From positions 62,001 through 126,000 of the forward strand of contig CAWGKQ010000007.1 in NCBI GenBank assembly GCA_963823245.1: a stretch of DNA of 64,000 nucleotides. The letters run 5' to 3'. Position 1 is the first letter of the stretch. Each line of letters starts with the position of its first letter. This stretch comes from JAWVFM01 sp963823245. GTDB taxonomy: Bacteria > Actinomycetota > Thermoleophilia > Solirubrobacterales > 70-9. A model generated the notes under the pieces. That model saw only the letters and a list, made by a program, of their open reading frames with translations, made no database searches and was not told where the DNA came from. The translations under genes and the position numbers were made by a program. Below are positions 26,083-35,306 of the stretch, piece by piece.

Positions 26083-26706
26083 ATGAGCAACCAGCAGCCC
26101 ACACCGCCGGCAACTGCCGCTGACTCCGGGCTCGGCCGGGCGACGGGGTTTGAGCTAGCCAGCCTTGACCAGCCGGGCGAGCCCGACATCGAATCCGCGC
26201 TCGAGCGCAACCGCGCCTTCGCCGCGGCCGGCGGCCACGAGGGTGCCGTCGTCTTCCCCAACCTGCGCCTGTTTGTGATCACGTGCCTCGATCCGCGCGT
26301 CGACCCCGCGCACTTCCTCGGCCTCGGCCTCAGCGATGCGATGGTCGTGCGGAACGTCGGCGGGCGGGTCACCCCGGAGGTGATCAACGATGTCGCCTTC
26401 ATCGGCCAGCTCGCCGAGAGCATGCTGCCCGACGGGTCCCTGTTCGAGGTCGCCGTGATCCACCACACCCAGTGCGGAACGGGTGCGCTCGCCGACGACA
26501 CGTTCCGCCGCCGCTACGCCAAGCGGATCGGCGCCGAGGAGTCGACCCTGCGCGAGCATGCCGTCCTCGACCCCGCGGTGACGGTTACGCGCGACGTCGA
26601 GCGCCTGCGCTCTGCGTCCCCGATTCCCCGGCGGATCGCCGTCTCCGGGCACGTCTACGACGTAGTCAGCGGCCTGGTGGAGACGGTCCTCCCGGCCGAC
26701 CGCTGA
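26083..26706 (+). CDS. Beta-class carbonic anhydrase
   Basis: A 207-residue zinc enzyme interconverting CO2 and bicarbonate in the cytosol. Zinc ligands are visible in FVITCLDPRVD (CxDxR) and HHTQCGTGA (HxxC). The 31-bp gap after the MFS gene with an AGGAGG site (26070-26075) suggests one transcript, an unusual pairing. About 50 residues before the first ligand are longer than in minimal beta-CAs. Confidence 0.87.
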   Translation: MSNQQPTPPATAADSGLGRATGFELASLDQPGEPDIESALERNRAFAAAGGHEGAVVFPNLRLFVITCLDPRVDPAHFLGLGLSDAMVVRNVGGRVTPEVINDVAFIGQLAESMLPDGSLFEVAVIHHTQCGTGALADDTFRRRYAKRIGAEESTLREHAVLDPAVTVTRDVERLRSASPIPRRIAVSGHVYDVVSGLVETVLPADR

Positions 26707-26717
26707 GGCCCTGCCGA

Positions 26718-27263
26718 TTACCGCAGAAGCAGCCCGCCCGGCGACAGCCGGCCCATGGACTCGTTTCGTTCCTCGAATACCGGGCGCAGTCGCTCGACAA
26801 GATCGCGATAGAGCGGATAGACCTCCTCGCCGTGGATGCCTCGGAGCGCTGGGCTCCACATCTGCCACCGCTCGATGAGCGTGCGGCCGACGAGCGACTT
26901 GATCAATACCAAGTCCACCGCCCCCGACCGCTCTAGCGCTGCGAGCTGCTCGAAGTAATCGAGCTCGCGGTAGAAGACGTAGGCTTCGGGTGCGTTCTCG
27001 GTGACGTAACGCCCAAACGCGGAGGCAAGTTCCTCCCGCGTCGCGAAGCTCGCGACCAGGCGGCGGGCTTCGACCAGCGAGTCCTCGTTCCAGCGACGAA
27101 AGAACTCCGCCGCCATCTGCGCCTGCCGCGTTCGACGCGCCTCGCGCACCTGCTGGGCGCCGAACGCGGCCGCCGCGACTGCGCCGAACACACCGAGCGC
27201 CAGCACCGCCGTGGCTACCGCGACGACCTGCTCGGCCCAGTTCGGTGCCGTTGCGGACATCAC
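26718..27263 (-). CDS. Membrane-anchored hypothetical protein (DUF4760-like)
   Basis: A 181-residue protein with one N-terminal membrane helix (VVAVATAVLALGVFGAVAAAA, about residues 13-33), a short charged coil, and a soluble helical domain (AQMAAEFFRRWNEDSLVEAR; YVFYRELDYFEQLAAL). The arrangement matches DUF4760-type proteins of unknown role. It is the last gene of a four-gene operon; its start overlaps the SRPBCC stop by 4 bp. Confidence 0.7.
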   Translation of the reverse strand: MMSATAPNWAEQVVAVATAVLALGVFGAVAAAAFGAQQVREARRTRQAQMAAEFFRRWNEDSLVEARRLVASFATREELASAFGRYVTENAPEAYVFYRELDYFEQLAALERSGAVDLVLIKSLVGRTLIERWQMWSPALRGIHGEEVYPLYRDLVERLRPVFEERNESMGRLSPGGLLLR

Positions 27264-27757
27264 TTCCGCTCAGCCCGGGAGAGGCGCGATTCGCGTTCGC
27301 GGAAACGAGTGGAGGTTGGGTCACGGCCCGCTTCAAGCGTGGCCTTGAGAGCGGCGAAGTTCGCGTCGACACCTCGCCTCACCGCGCGCGCGGCGAGGGG
27401 CCCGAATGCGGCCGCCACACCGTTCAGCTCGACCGTGGCGCCGAGATGGACGATCGTGTCTGCCCCCTCAGAATTGAAGTGGTAGCGATAGACAAACGGC
27501 GTCGGTCCCGAGGTTGTGCGGAGACCGAACTCGGTGGGGACCTCGCGCTCGAAGACCTCGAGTCCGTTCTCGACTCGACCCATCGGTAGCTCTCGCTGCA
27601 TTGAGTACGTGGAACCCACGCGGCGTGGCTGTGCGGAGGTCCCGCGGACGGCCTCCACCGCCGAGTTCCAACGCGGGAAGGAGAGCGGATCCGAGACGAA
27701 GCCGAAGACCTCGTCGATCGGGCGCCCGATGCGAATGCTGGTTTCGAAGGTGATCAC
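27260..27757 (-). CDS. SRPBCC family protein
   Basis: A 165-residue helix-grip protein: FETSIRIGRPIDEVFGFVSD is the first strand and helix, FPRWNSAVEAVRG the conserved Trp segment, and the long C-terminal helix is GPLAARAVRRGVDANFAALK. Such proteins bind lipophilic ligands or act as polyketide cyclases. It overlaps both neighbours by 4 bp, so it is translated with the MBL-fold enzyme. Confidence 0.82.
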   Translation of the reverse strand: MITFETSIRIGRPIDEVFGFVSDPLSFPRWNSAVEAVRGTSAQPRRVGSTYSMQRELPMGRVENGLEVFEREVPTEFGLRTTSGPTPFVYRYHFNSEGADTIVHLGATVELNGVAAAFGPLAARAVRRGVDANFAALKATLEAGRDPTSTRFRERESRLSRAERK

Positions 27758-28605
27758 GCGATCACCTTCTCCCGCGTGGCTCCGATCGCCCTGCGTTCCG
27801 CCAGGCGAGCCGCAGTCTCCGGGTCATGCGTCGGGAGGTAGACGGTCGGCGTCTCGGCCGCATACGTGCGGATGCGCTCGTGGGTGAGCCGCTCGGCGGC
27901 CTCGTCGGGGCCGACGCCATCGACGACTCCGCGAAGCAGAGCGTCCTCGGTGTAGGAGCTGTCGGCGGCGAGGAAGACCGCATGGTCGCCGTCTTCGACT
28001 ACGACGGCGAGGTGGCCGGGGGTGTGCCCCGGGACCGGCACGAGGGTCACGTCGCCTGCCTCCGTCAGCGCCATGCTCGTGGGGAAGGGGCCGAACCGAA
28101 CGGCCGGTAGGTCGATCAGGGTCGGGCGAAACCAAGCGGGCCAGCGCCTGTTTGGGTAGCCGCGAAGGCGCCCACGCAGTCCCGCCGCATAGTCGAGCTC
28201 GGCTCTCGAGACGAGGATCTCGTTGTCAGGGAAGTGGTGAAGGCCGCCCGCGTGGTCGGTGTGGAGATGGGTCATGACGACTCGGCGGACATCCGAGGGC
28301 GCGATCCCGAGCCGCTTGAGTTGAGGGCCAATCTCCTCCTCGGGCTGCACGCGCTCGCGAACGGCGAAACGAAAGAACGGCTGCCAGCGCGGGAAGTAGC
28401 CGGGCTCGGAGACGCGTGACGTCTCGCCGGTGTCGACGACGATCACGCCCTCGGGGTGCTCGATCGCGAAGGCGTAGATCGGTAGCGGCTCGGTCCACTC
28501 GCGGTCAAGGAGGGTGTTCACGAGTCGGAGTCGCCCGTGTCCCACGCCTTCTCGCCACTTCGTCGTGATTGCGACGGTCCCGGTCTTGATTGCGTGGATC
28601 TTCAT
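27754..28605 (-). CDS. Metallo-beta-lactamase-fold hydrolase (AHL-lactonase-like)
   Basis: A 283-residue enzyme with the zinc motif VVMTHLHTDHAGGLHHFPD (HxHxDH), a later VPVPGHTPGHLAVVVEDG (third His) and the LPTHDPE final His. The sequence order and length fit lactonase-type MBL proteins such as quorum-quenching lactonases. The substrate may be a lactone or ester. Its start overlaps the TetR gene stop and its stop overlaps the SRPBCC start, forming a tight operon. Confidence 0.85.
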   Translation of the reverse strand: MKIHAIKTGTVAITTKWREGVGHGRLRLVNTLLDREWTEPLPIYAFAIEHPEGVIVVDTGETSRVSEPGYFPRWQPFFRFAVRERVQPEEEIGPQLKRLGIAPSDVRRVVMTHLHTDHAGGLHHFPDNEILVSRAELDYAAGLRGRLRGYPNRRWPAWFRPTLIDLPAVRFGPFPTSMALTEAGDVTLVPVPGHTPGHLAVVVEDGDHAVFLAADSSYTEDALLRGVVDGVGPDEAAERLTHERIRTYAAETPTVYLPTHDPETAARLAERRAIGATREKVIA

Positions 28606-29237
28606 CTCGTTTCCTTCTTCCGTTTCGAGGACTTCGTCTTCGGTGCGAAGCCGCTGAGGATCAGCTCGACGACGCCCTCGGCGAGCTGCTCGTCGATCGG
28701 ACCGCCGGTGATCAGCAGGCGATAGAAGAGCGGTCCGCCGAGCACGTCGAGCGCCAGCTCGTAATCGAGATCCGAATCGAGATCGCCGCGGACAACTCCG
28801 CGTTCGAGGACCTCACGGAGCGCCCACCGCCGCCCGGCCAAGAACCCCTCGCGCACGGTCCGGGCGAGATCAGGGCTCCGCCGCATCTCGGCGACGAGGC
28901 TTGGCATCAGCCCTGGCGCGAGCGAGCCCGTGTATACGTCGACGGCCTCGCGCATCAGCGCCAGCAGGTCCTCGCGCGTTGAGCCCTCGTTCGGGACGGT
29001 GATCTCGCTGACGAGGGTCGCGACGGCCGCGGTCACAAGCTCCTCCTTCGACCGATACCGGCGGTAGATCGTCGCCTTGCCGACCTTGGCGCGATTGGCG
29101 ACCTCGTCGGTGCGCAGGTCGTTGACGCCGTGCTCGGCCATCAGCTCGAGCGTGGCGGAGAGAATCGCCCGGTCGGCACGCTCGTCACGGGGCCTGCCGA
29201 TCGAACGCTGCACTCTCGTTGATGTCTTGTCGGCCAT
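28602..29237 (-). CDS. TetR family transcriptional repressor
   Basis: About 211 residues from ATG 29237. The HTH is at the N-terminus: AILSATLELMAEHGVNDLRT and VGKATIYRRYRSKEELVTAA. The C-terminal all-helical domain would bind a small ligand. A perfect inverted repeat lies 23 bp upstream of the start, so it probably represses itself and the MBL, SRPBCC and membrane genes behind it. A longer start at 29276 would place the coding sequence over that operator, so MADKTS is preferred. Confidence 0.88.
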   Translation of the reverse strand: MADKTSTRVQRSIGRPRDERADRAILSATLELMAEHGVNDLRTDEVANRAKVGKATIYRRYRSKEELVTAAVATLVSEITVPNEGSTREDLLALMREAVDVYTGSLAPGLMPSLVAEMRRSPDLARTVREGFLAGRRWALREVLERGVVRGDLDSDLDYELALDVLGGPLFYRLLITGGPIDEQLAEGVVELILSGFAPKTKSSKRKKETR

Positions 29238-29259
29238 CTGCGACTTCCAGAACTTGCTG

Positions 29260-29287
29260 GTTCCGTAAGGTAGCACATTTACGGAAC
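29260..29287. promoter_or_regulatory. Probable TetR operator
   Basis: GTTCCGTAA and TTACGGAAC form a perfect 9-bp inverted repeat separated by 10 bp, directly upstream of the TetR start. Size and position match TetR-family autoregulatory operators. Confidence 0.75.
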
Positions 29288-29368
29288 GAGAGAGTCTCGT
29301 TACCGAGGAACCTGGGCGAGCCCCGGAGATGGCCGAGCTCGGCCGCCGGTGCGCCGAGGAGAGAGAGG

Positions 29369-29881
29369 CTAGGTCTGGACCGGCTCGAGCAACCGGTGCG
29401 GCTTCCGCAGGGCGATCGCCACGGGATCATCTCGGAGCTTGCCACGGCCACGGCGCGGCTCCGTCAGGATGTCCTCCGCGCCGGGCGTCACCCCGCACTG
29501 GGCGCAGAAGCCGCTGTCGTCGAGCCTGGTGCCGCATGCGACGTGCTTGAACACGCGGCTGTTCGGAAAGCGATTGCGAGCGCCCCACGCAAGAAGCGCC
29601 TGAAGCGCGGGCCAAAGGTCACGACCGGCGACCGTCAGCTCGTAGAGGTGGCGGCCGGCGTGGTCCGGATCGGGGCGGCGCTCGAAGATGCCATCCTCGA
29701 CCAGCCCGCCGAGGCGGTCGGCGAGCACGGCCTTGGGGATGTCGAGATGGGCCTGGAAGTCATTGAAGCGGCGGACGCCGTAGAAGGCGTCGCGGACGAT
29801 CAGCAACGTCCAACGCTCTCCGACCACCTCTAGCGCGCGGGCCAGCGAGCAGTCCTGGCGTTCGTAGTCCTTACCGAGCAT
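29369..29881 (-). CDS. HxlR-type regulator with C-terminal zinc-ribbon-like tail
   Basis: A 170-residue winged-helix protein: CSLARALEVVGERWTLLIVR contains the conserved N-terminal Cys-helix of HxlR proteins; IPKAVLADRLGGLVEDGIFE is the recognition region. An extra C-terminal segment FKHVACGTRLDDSGFCAQCG places four... three visible cysteines in a rubredoxin-like knuckle that could bind a metal. It is divergent from an MFS gene with two operator-like repeats between them. Confidence 0.82.
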   Translation of the reverse strand: MLGKDYERQDCSLARALEVVGERWTLLIVRDAFYGVRRFNDFQAHLDIPKAVLADRLGGLVEDGIFERRPDPDHAGRHLYELTVAGRDLWPALQALLAWGARNRFPNSRVFKHVACGTRLDDSGFCAQCGVTPGAEDILTEPRRGRGKLRDDPVAIALRKPHRLLEPVQT

Positions 29882-29904
29882 CGTGCGGAGTATAGCGAGT
29901 GACG

Positions 29905-29952
29905 GTTCGATGATTGAACTTCTATGCTAGAGTCTCGGTTCGATCACTGAAC
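29905..29952. promoter_or_regulatory. Paired operator repeats between HxlR and MFS genes
   Basis: GTTCGATGATTGAAC (29905-29919) and GTTCGATCACTGAAC (29938-29952) are two copies of a GTTC-N7-GAAC inverted repeat, 33 bp apart centre to centre. A TATGCT box lies between them. They are likely binding sites for the HxlR regulator controlling both directions. Confidence 0.7.
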
Positions 29953-29969
29953 TCATCGAAGGAGGCTCA

Positions 29970-31223
29970 ATGGCAGCGACGCAAGCTCCGGTTAGGGACA
30001 GAAGCGCGCGCACGCAGCCGGGGATGACATGGGTCCCAATAGCGGCGGTGCTGCTCGCGACGGGATGGGGCTCCAATCAGTTCACGCCCATGCTGTTGGT
30101 CTATAGCCACACGCTCGGTCTCGGCACAGGAACCCTGGAGGCGATGTTCGGCTTCTACGCGCTCGGTCTGATCCCTGGACTGCTGCTCGCGGGTCCGCTG
30201 TCTGACGCCCGCGGACGGCGGACGGTGGTTCTGCCGGCCGCCGTGATCTCGCTCGCAGCGAGCGTGTCTCTTCTCGCGGGCGCAAGCAATGTGGCGCTGC
30301 TGTTCGTCGGGCGCCTGCTTGCGGGCGTGAGCAGCGGCGCCATCTTCGGTGCCGGCACGGCCTGGCTGCGCGAAGCTTCCCGGCCTCCTCTGGGAGGGGC
30401 CAGCGATCACGCGGCCGCACGACGAGCGGTGGTGGCGATGACCGCCGGGTTTGCGCTTGGGCCGCTGGTGGCGGGACTGCTGGCCCAGTGGGCGCCGGCG
30501 CCGAGGATCGTGCCGTATCTGCCTCACATCGTGCTGATGGCCGTGGTGCTCGTGTCGCTCCGCACCACCCCCGAGACGGTCACCCCCAGCGTCGGACGCA
30601 TGGGCTTCTCGCTTCCCGGCGTTTTCAGCACGCGCTTTCGCGGAGTGGTGGCGCCAATGGCGCCGTGGGTGTTCGCAGCACCCGCGATCGCCTTCGCCCT
30701 CCTGCCGAGCGTCGTCGGCGCCGAGGACGCAACGGACGGCATCGCCCTGACGGCAGGGGTTACCGCACTGTGTGCATTGGCCGGCGTGCTGATCCAGCCA
30801 CTGGCGCGGCGCCTCGACGCTGGCGCCGGGAACAACCGTGCCGCAACCAGCGGGCTGCTGGTGCTGGTCGCCGGCCTTGCGCTCGGCGCCTTCACGGCGC
30901 AGAGCCATCAGACCTGGCTGCTGGTGCCCTCTGCGATCGTGCTCGGCAGCGCTTACGGCCTTTGCCTGATCGCCGGCCTGATCGAGATCCAGAGCATTGC
31001 CGACCCGCGCGCGCTCGCCAGCCTAACCGCGGCGTACTACGCGCTGACCTACCTCGGGTTCGCGGCCCCCTATGTGCTGACGTTGGCCGCGTACGTGGCG
31101 AGCTATTCGACGCTGTTGATGATTGCCGCAGGGCTCGCACTCAGCACCGCCGTACTGATCACCCGACGACCTGACCGGCTCGGCAACGTCAAACGTCCGG
31201 AGACTGTCCCCGCTCGATCGTAA
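29970..31223 (+). CDS. MFS transporter
   Basis: A 417-residue, 12-helix exporter-like protein. Motif A is GPLSDARGRRTVVLPA at about residues 73-88, and GFALGPLVAGLLAQW lies in helix 5 (motif C region). RBS GAAGGAGG sits 7 bp before ATG 29970. The divergent HxlR gene and shared operators suggest inducible export of a small toxic molecule. After the stop codon the DNA runs into a tRNA-tail junction. Confidence 0.88.
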   Translation: MAATQAPVRDRSARTQPGMTWVPIAAVLLATGWGSNQFTPMLLVYSHTLGLGTGTLEAMFGFYALGLIPGLLLAGPLSDARGRRTVVLPAAVISLAASVSLLAGASNVALLFVGRLLAGVSSGAIFGAGTAWLREASRPPLGGASDHAAARRAVVAMTAGFALGPLVAGLLAQWAPAPRIVPYLPHIVLMAVVLVSLRTTPETVTPSVGRMGFSLPGVFSTRFRGVVAPMAPWVFAAPAIAFALLPSVVGAEDATDGIALTAGVTALCALAGVLIQPLARRLDAGAGNNRAATSGLLVLVAGLALGAFTAQSHQTWLLVPSAIVLGSAYGLCLIAGLIEIQSIADPRALASLTAAYYALTYLGFAAPYVLTLAAYVASYSTLLMIAAGLALSTAVLITRRPDRLGNVKRPETVPARS

Positions 31224-31283
31224 GTCTCGGCACCGAATCCAAGGAGCGCCTAACAACGCTATGACGTGAGAGGCGCTCGCGGC

Positions 31284-31440
31284 CTCATAACCCGGAGGTC
31301 GCGGGTTCAAATCCCGCCCCCGATCTGAGCCCATGACCGCTTGTGGTACCACTTTGGTACCGACCGCTACGTCCTATGTGTCCAGATCGTCCACGAGCGT
31401 GGACGCATGGGACGCCGGGGACGCCCCGGGACGCATCGAC
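31284..31440 (+). repeat. Composite attachment-like repeat: tRNA-fMet tail followed by repeat B4
   Basis: 31284-31322 matches tRNA-fMet from the anticodon loop to the last acceptor bases (ending CCCCGA instead of CCCCGCTA). It joins directly to the doubled GGTACC box (31343-31361) and a degenerate copy of the palindrome/GGACGCAT block. No Pro-like tail follows; a terminator hairpin comes next. The same order is seen at 39610-39822. Confidence 0.75.
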
Positions 31441-31462
31441 AGCCCGCCTCCCAAGCGGGCCT
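31441..31462 (+). terminator. Hairpin terminator
   Basis: GCCCGC, seven-base loop, GCGGGC followed by CTTC. It ends the composite repeat. 31463-31642 holds no gene. Confidence 0.5.
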
Positions 31463-31642
31463 TCGCCTAATCCTGTCTGCGCTTGAGGAAGGGAATTCGC
31501 GTCCAGCGTGCCGGGCCTGCTGCGTTCCCCTGCCATCAGTCACTTTCCAGCCTGTTTCCACGGAACCACGACCGAGGTCGGTTCCGTCAGCGCGGAGAAC
31601 CTGCAAACAACGTGGGCGCGATGGAGGCGACTCGAGCCGCCG

Positions 31643-32989
31643 TCAACGCCGCTTCACGATGCGGACCGTGGTCGCCTTCGTCCGTGGGTCGTCATTGGCG
31701 ATCGGCTGGTAGGTGACGCGGGCTTTCACCTCAAACGAGCCCTGACGAGCGAGGCGGTGCTTGGCCTCGCCCTTGAGCAGGACGTCGAGAGCTACAGCGC
31801 CGGATTGAACCGGGTAGGCCGTCGCCGTCCGGACGCTCTTGGTACCGACGAGAGTGACGGCACCGCGCCCCGGGACGCGCACGTAGAGTCGCGTGGTGCC
31901 CTGCTTTGGGTAGGTGACCTGGCGGCCGAAGTCGAAGGAATTGAGGGCTTGCGCGCCGGAGCCGACAACGTCCACCCCGGCGACGTCCTGGATCCCCTGC
32001 TCGAGCGCACCGCGGATGGGGTTGCTCGCGAGTCGTCCGTAGATGCCTGGAACGCCCGGCGTGCCGCAGCCGGGGCCGAAGCTCACGTCGCCGACAAGGC
32101 GGTAGCGGCCCCCGGTGACCGGGACGACCAGGGGCCCGCCGCTATCGCCGGCGCAGGCGTCGATCCCGCCGGCGAGATCCCCGGCGCAGACCATCACGGT
32201 CGGGACGAAGACGGGGCCGTAAACCGAGTCGCACTTCGAGTCGGACACCGTCCGGATCTGCGCCTGCCTGAGGACGTCGGGGCCGAGGTCGGCGAGCTCG
32301 CTCGTGACGCCCCAGCCGGTGATCCAGGCGCGATAGCCGGGCAACCAGTCTCCCGCCTCGTCCGCTCCGGCGATCTTGATCGTCTGCTGAGGGGACGGCG
32401 TTGCGAGCTGCAGGAACGCCACGTCCCACGAGCCCGTCTCCGGGTCCCACAGCGGCTTGCCCTGCGCGTCGACGAAGTAGTAGTAGTTGGCGAGGGCGTG
32501 GTCCTGACCTTGGCTCGTCGAGAGCTTCGTCCGCCCCGTGACGACGCGGAAGTACTGGAGCGGCTTGAAGTCGAGGTTGGCTCCCACCGTCACGCAGTGA
32601 GCCGCGGTCACCACGATCGTCGGTGCCACCAACGCGCCGCCGCAGTTGTGCGTCTTCCAGTCGTTTCCGTGGCTGTACTGCGTGTAGCTGATCGAGACCA
32701 GCCAGGGCCAGCGCTCGATCGCGCCAGGCTTTCCGCCGACCACGAAGCGGCTCGGCGGAACCTTCGGCGCGCTCGCACTGCTCCGAGCGGCGGCGGAGGT
32801 TGGAAGATCGGACGCCGCGGCGAGGAAGACGCCCGGCGCTACCTGGAGGCCCGGGGCCGCCGATCCGGATGCACTTGCCGAGCTGGGACACGCGACGACA
32901 GCAGAGAGCGCGAGTAGGCAGATGGCGACGCGACCGGCCCGACTTCCCTGTCGTGCATGGCGTGGCGGCATGAGAGGCTCCGCGGCCAA
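31643..32989 (-). CDS. Secreted trypsin-like serine protease (S1)
   Basis: A 448-residue exported protein. A basic N-terminus and hydrophobic core (VAICLLALSAVVA) form a signal peptide. The mature part starts near RFVVGGKPGAIERWPWLVSI, a zymogen-type activation junction. The triad is complete: VVTAAHCV (His), WDVAFLQLA (Asp), CAGDSGGPLVVP (Ser), with paired cysteines. About 110 extra C-terminal residues form a beta-rich domain (TTRLYVRVPGRGAVTLVGT). It is likely an extracellular protease. It stands alone between two tRNA-tail sites. Confidence 0.92.
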   Translation of the reverse strand: MAAEPLMPPRHARQGSRAGRVAICLLALSAVVACPSSASASGSAAPGLQVAPGVFLAAASDLPTSAAARSSASAPKVPPSRFVVGGKPGAIERWPWLVSISYTQYSHGNDWKTHNCGGALVAPTIVVTAAHCVTVGANLDFKPLQYFRVVTGRTKLSTSQGQDHALANYYYFVDAQGKPLWDPETGSWDVAFLQLATPSPQQTIKIAGADEAGDWLPGYRAWITGWGVTSELADLGPDVLRQAQIRTVSDSKCDSVYGPVFVPTVMVCAGDLAGGIDACAGDSGGPLVVPVTGGRYRLVGDVSFGPGCGTPGVPGIYGRLASNPIRGALEQGIQDVAGVDVVGSGAQALNSFDFGRQVTYPKQGTTRLYVRVPGRGAVTLVGTKSVRTATAYPVQSGAVALDVLLKGEAKHRLARQGSFEVKARVTYQPIANDDPRTKATTVRIVKRR

Positions 32990-33017
32990 CCCTACCCGGA
33001 CTGTTGGTCACGGATTG

Positions 33018-33062
33018 CCGTGGGCGAGGGTTTCGAACCAGCGACCTCTCGCGTGTGAAGCG
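33018..33062 (-). repeat. tRNA-Val(CAC) 3' half, decayed
   Basis: On the minus strand: loop TTCACAC (anticodon CAC), stem GCGAG, variable loop AGGTC, T loop TTCGAAA, then a shortened CTCGCCCA end with a few bases lost. No 5' half. A related copy is at 35307. Confidence 0.7.
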
Positions 33063-33102
33063 GTGTCGCCTCAGGCACGGATAGGCGTCGATCGGCGCCA
33101 TC

Positions 33103-33142
33103 GGATGTGCCTGGATGTATGTGGATGTGCGCGGATGTATGA
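33103..33142 (+). repeat. Four tandem 10-bp repeats
   Basis: GGATGTGCCT, GGATGTATGT, GGATGTGCGC, GGATGTATGA in perfect register beside the tRNA-Val tail; resembles integrase arm-binding repeats. A hairpin GGGCACCAG/CTGGTGCCC follows at about 33149-33173. Confidence 0.65.
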
Positions 33143-33231
33143 CCTAACGGGCACCAGAACGGTGCTGGTGCCCAATGAAGTCAGGTGAAGGGACTCGCCT
33201 TGCGTGACAAGCGGTACGTCTGTAGATGCGG

Positions 33232-33939
33232 TCACGGCTGGGCTCGGTCGCCGTCGTGTGGCGGGGTTGTCGCGTCGACCTCGGCGATGCCGGCCCAGAT
33301 TCCTCTGGCGTGCTCGAGGTGCTGGCGCATGAGCGTCCGCGCGGCCGCGGTGTCTCTCGCGCGCACAGCATCCAGGAGGTCGAGGTGCTCCGCGCCGCTG
33401 CGCTCGAGCTGACCAGTCTGGCCCATGCGATAAAGGCCGAGCAGCTGGGTCTGGTCACGCAGTTCGTTCACTAGGCGGACCAGTCGCTCGTTTCGCGCGA
33501 GCCCGAGCAGGCGAGCGTGAAAGACCTGGTCGGCGACCAGGAAATCGGATACGTCACGCCGCCGCGCGGCATCGACGATGTCCTCGGCAAGGGGAGCAAG
33601 GGCCTCGATCTCGTCGTTGCTGGCGTGTTCAATGATCGGCGCCATAGCGGGGACCTCGAGCCACAGGCGCAGCGTGACGATGTCATCGAGGTCTTGATAC
33701 GAGATGGTGAGAATGCGAAAGCCGCGGTTTCGCACCGCCTCGACAAGGCCCGCGTTGGCGAGGTCCATCATGGCCTCCCGCACCGGGGTCGCCGAGACGC
33801 CGAGTCGTTTGGACAGCGCGACCGCGGAATAGATCGTCCCCGGCTGGAGCTCCCCGGACAGGACCTGCGCGCGGAGGAGCGTCCGCACCTGGGTGCGGAC
33901 GCTGGTGCGGACGATGGTTGGGCTCTGCTCCACGTTCAT
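33232..33939 (-). CDS. GntR family regulator with FCD domain
   Basis: About 235 residues from ATG 33939. The winged helix is RTLLRAQVLSGELQPGTIYS and SKRLGVSATPVREAMMDLAN; the FCD ligand domain shows DLDDIVTLRLWLEVPAM and the metal-ligand helices with DQVFHARLLGLARNE and EHLDLLDAVRARD. FCD regulators sense organic acids. It is divergent from the FAD oxidase gene; the spacer carries GTACTATTGTAC at 33970-33981, a candidate operator. An ATG at 33969 is possible but would overlap that site. Confidence 0.88.
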   Translation of the reverse strand: MNVEQSPTIVRTSVRTQVRTLLRAQVLSGELQPGTIYSAVALSKRLGVSATPVREAMMDLANAGLVEAVRNRGFRILTISYQDLDDIVTLRLWLEVPAMAPIIEHASNDEIEALAPLAEDIVDAARRRDVSDFLVADQVFHARLLGLARNERLVRLVNELRDQTQLLGLYRMGQTGQLERSGAEHLDLLDAVRARDTAAARTLMRQHLEHARGIWAGIAEVDATTPPHDGDRAQP

Positions 33940-34051
33940 GATCCTATCGTGGCGATTGAAATGTGCCATGTACTATTGTACCCTTTCGGCCGACTGACAT
34001 GCGCTTGCTAGTCGGTGCGACGCCGAGGGAGAGTACGCAGGAGAGCACTGC

Positions 34052-35268
34052 ATGGCAAGCACATGGAAGAACTGGGTCGGCAATCAAAGGTGTAGTCCGG
34101 CCGAGACCGCCGCCCCGTCGGGCGAGGATGAGATCGCTTCATTGGTCGCGGGCGCTGCCGCCCGGGGCCTCAAGGTGCGGGTCGCCGGCGCCGGGCACTC
34201 GTTCACGCCGATAGTTGCAACGGACGGGCTGCTTCTCGACCTGCGGGGTCTCCCACGGATCCGCCATATCGACCGTGAGCGCAGCCGCGTCGTGGTTGGG
34301 CCGGCGACGACAATCGGCGAGTTCGGAGAGCCGCTGTGGGAAGCAGGGCTTGCCCTGCCCAACCAGGGCGACATCGTCGCCCAGCAGATAGCCGGCGCGG
34401 TGGCCACCGGCACACACGGATCCGGACTGCGACTCGGATCCTTCTCTTCGTCCGTTCGGCGCTGCGTCTGGTCACGGCGGCCGGCGACGTTCGCGACATC
34501 GGCGAGGACGACCCGGAGCTACTCCACGCGGCGCAAGTTGCTATCGGCATGCTCGGTATCGTCACGGAACTCGAACTCGAGGTCTCGCCTGCCTACCGGC
34601 TTCGCGAGCGGGTCGAGATCTGGAGCTGGCAGGAGGCTTGGGAGGACTTCGAGCTCCATGCGAAGCAACACCGGCATTTTTCGTTCTTCTGGATTCCGGC
34701 CGAGGAATCCGCGGCCCTCTACGGTCTTTCTCAGCCGGGGGTGTCTTTGGCTGACCAGTGCTACGTCAAGGTCTATGACGAGGTCGACGACACGGTGGCG
34801 GATAGCGACGAGCCCGACCGCCGGGTCGGTCCCGCGCACGTGATCTATCCAATGGAGTTCGAGCCCAACTTCCACGAGCTCGAGTACTTCGTCCCTTTCG
34901 AGAACGGCCGCGATGCCATGGCCGCGATGCGTGAGTTGATGCTGGCGAGACTGCCCATGTCGGTATTTCCGATGGAAGTCCGGACCGTCGCCCGGGACGA
35001 GGCGTTCCTCTCGCACAGCTACGGTCGCGACACCGCAGTGATCTCGATATCCGGGATGCCCGGAACCGACTACTGGCCCTATCTGCGCGAGGTCGACGAG
35101 CTATTGGGCGAGTTCGATGCCCGGGTGCATTGGGGCAAGCTTCATTTCTTGACGAGAGACCAGCTCCTCGCTCGCTATCCCAGGGCCGAGACGTTCATCG
35201 AGCTGCGCCGCAGCCTCGATCCGGCCGGCACGTTCCTCAACGACCACCTTCAGCCCCTCTTCGACTAG
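34052..35268 (+). pseudogene. FAD-linked oxidase (aldonolactone/alditol oxidase type), one frameshift
   Basis: From ATG 34052 the PCMH-type FAD domain is clear: LKVRVAGAGHSFTPIVATDG, VVVGPATTIGEFG, and GAVATGTHGSGLRLGS. Near 34450 the frame must shift by one base; the rest (LRLVTAAGDVRDIGEDDPEL to the end) is in another frame and closes with VHWGKLHFLTRDQLLARYP and SLDPAGTFLNDHLQPLF, the C-terminus of sugar-lactone oxidases. An intact enzyme of about 405 residues would oxidise a sugar alcohol or lactone with oxygen. The divergent GntR/FCD gene probably regulated it. Confidence 0.78.
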
Positions 35269-35306
35269 CTCCTTGGCCGGCAAGCCGTTGAGCCTTCTTC
35301 AAGCCA

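Noticed and set aside
33103..33142. Possible CRISPR repeats
   Set aside because: Units are 10 bp, contiguous and without spacers; no cas gene in the window.
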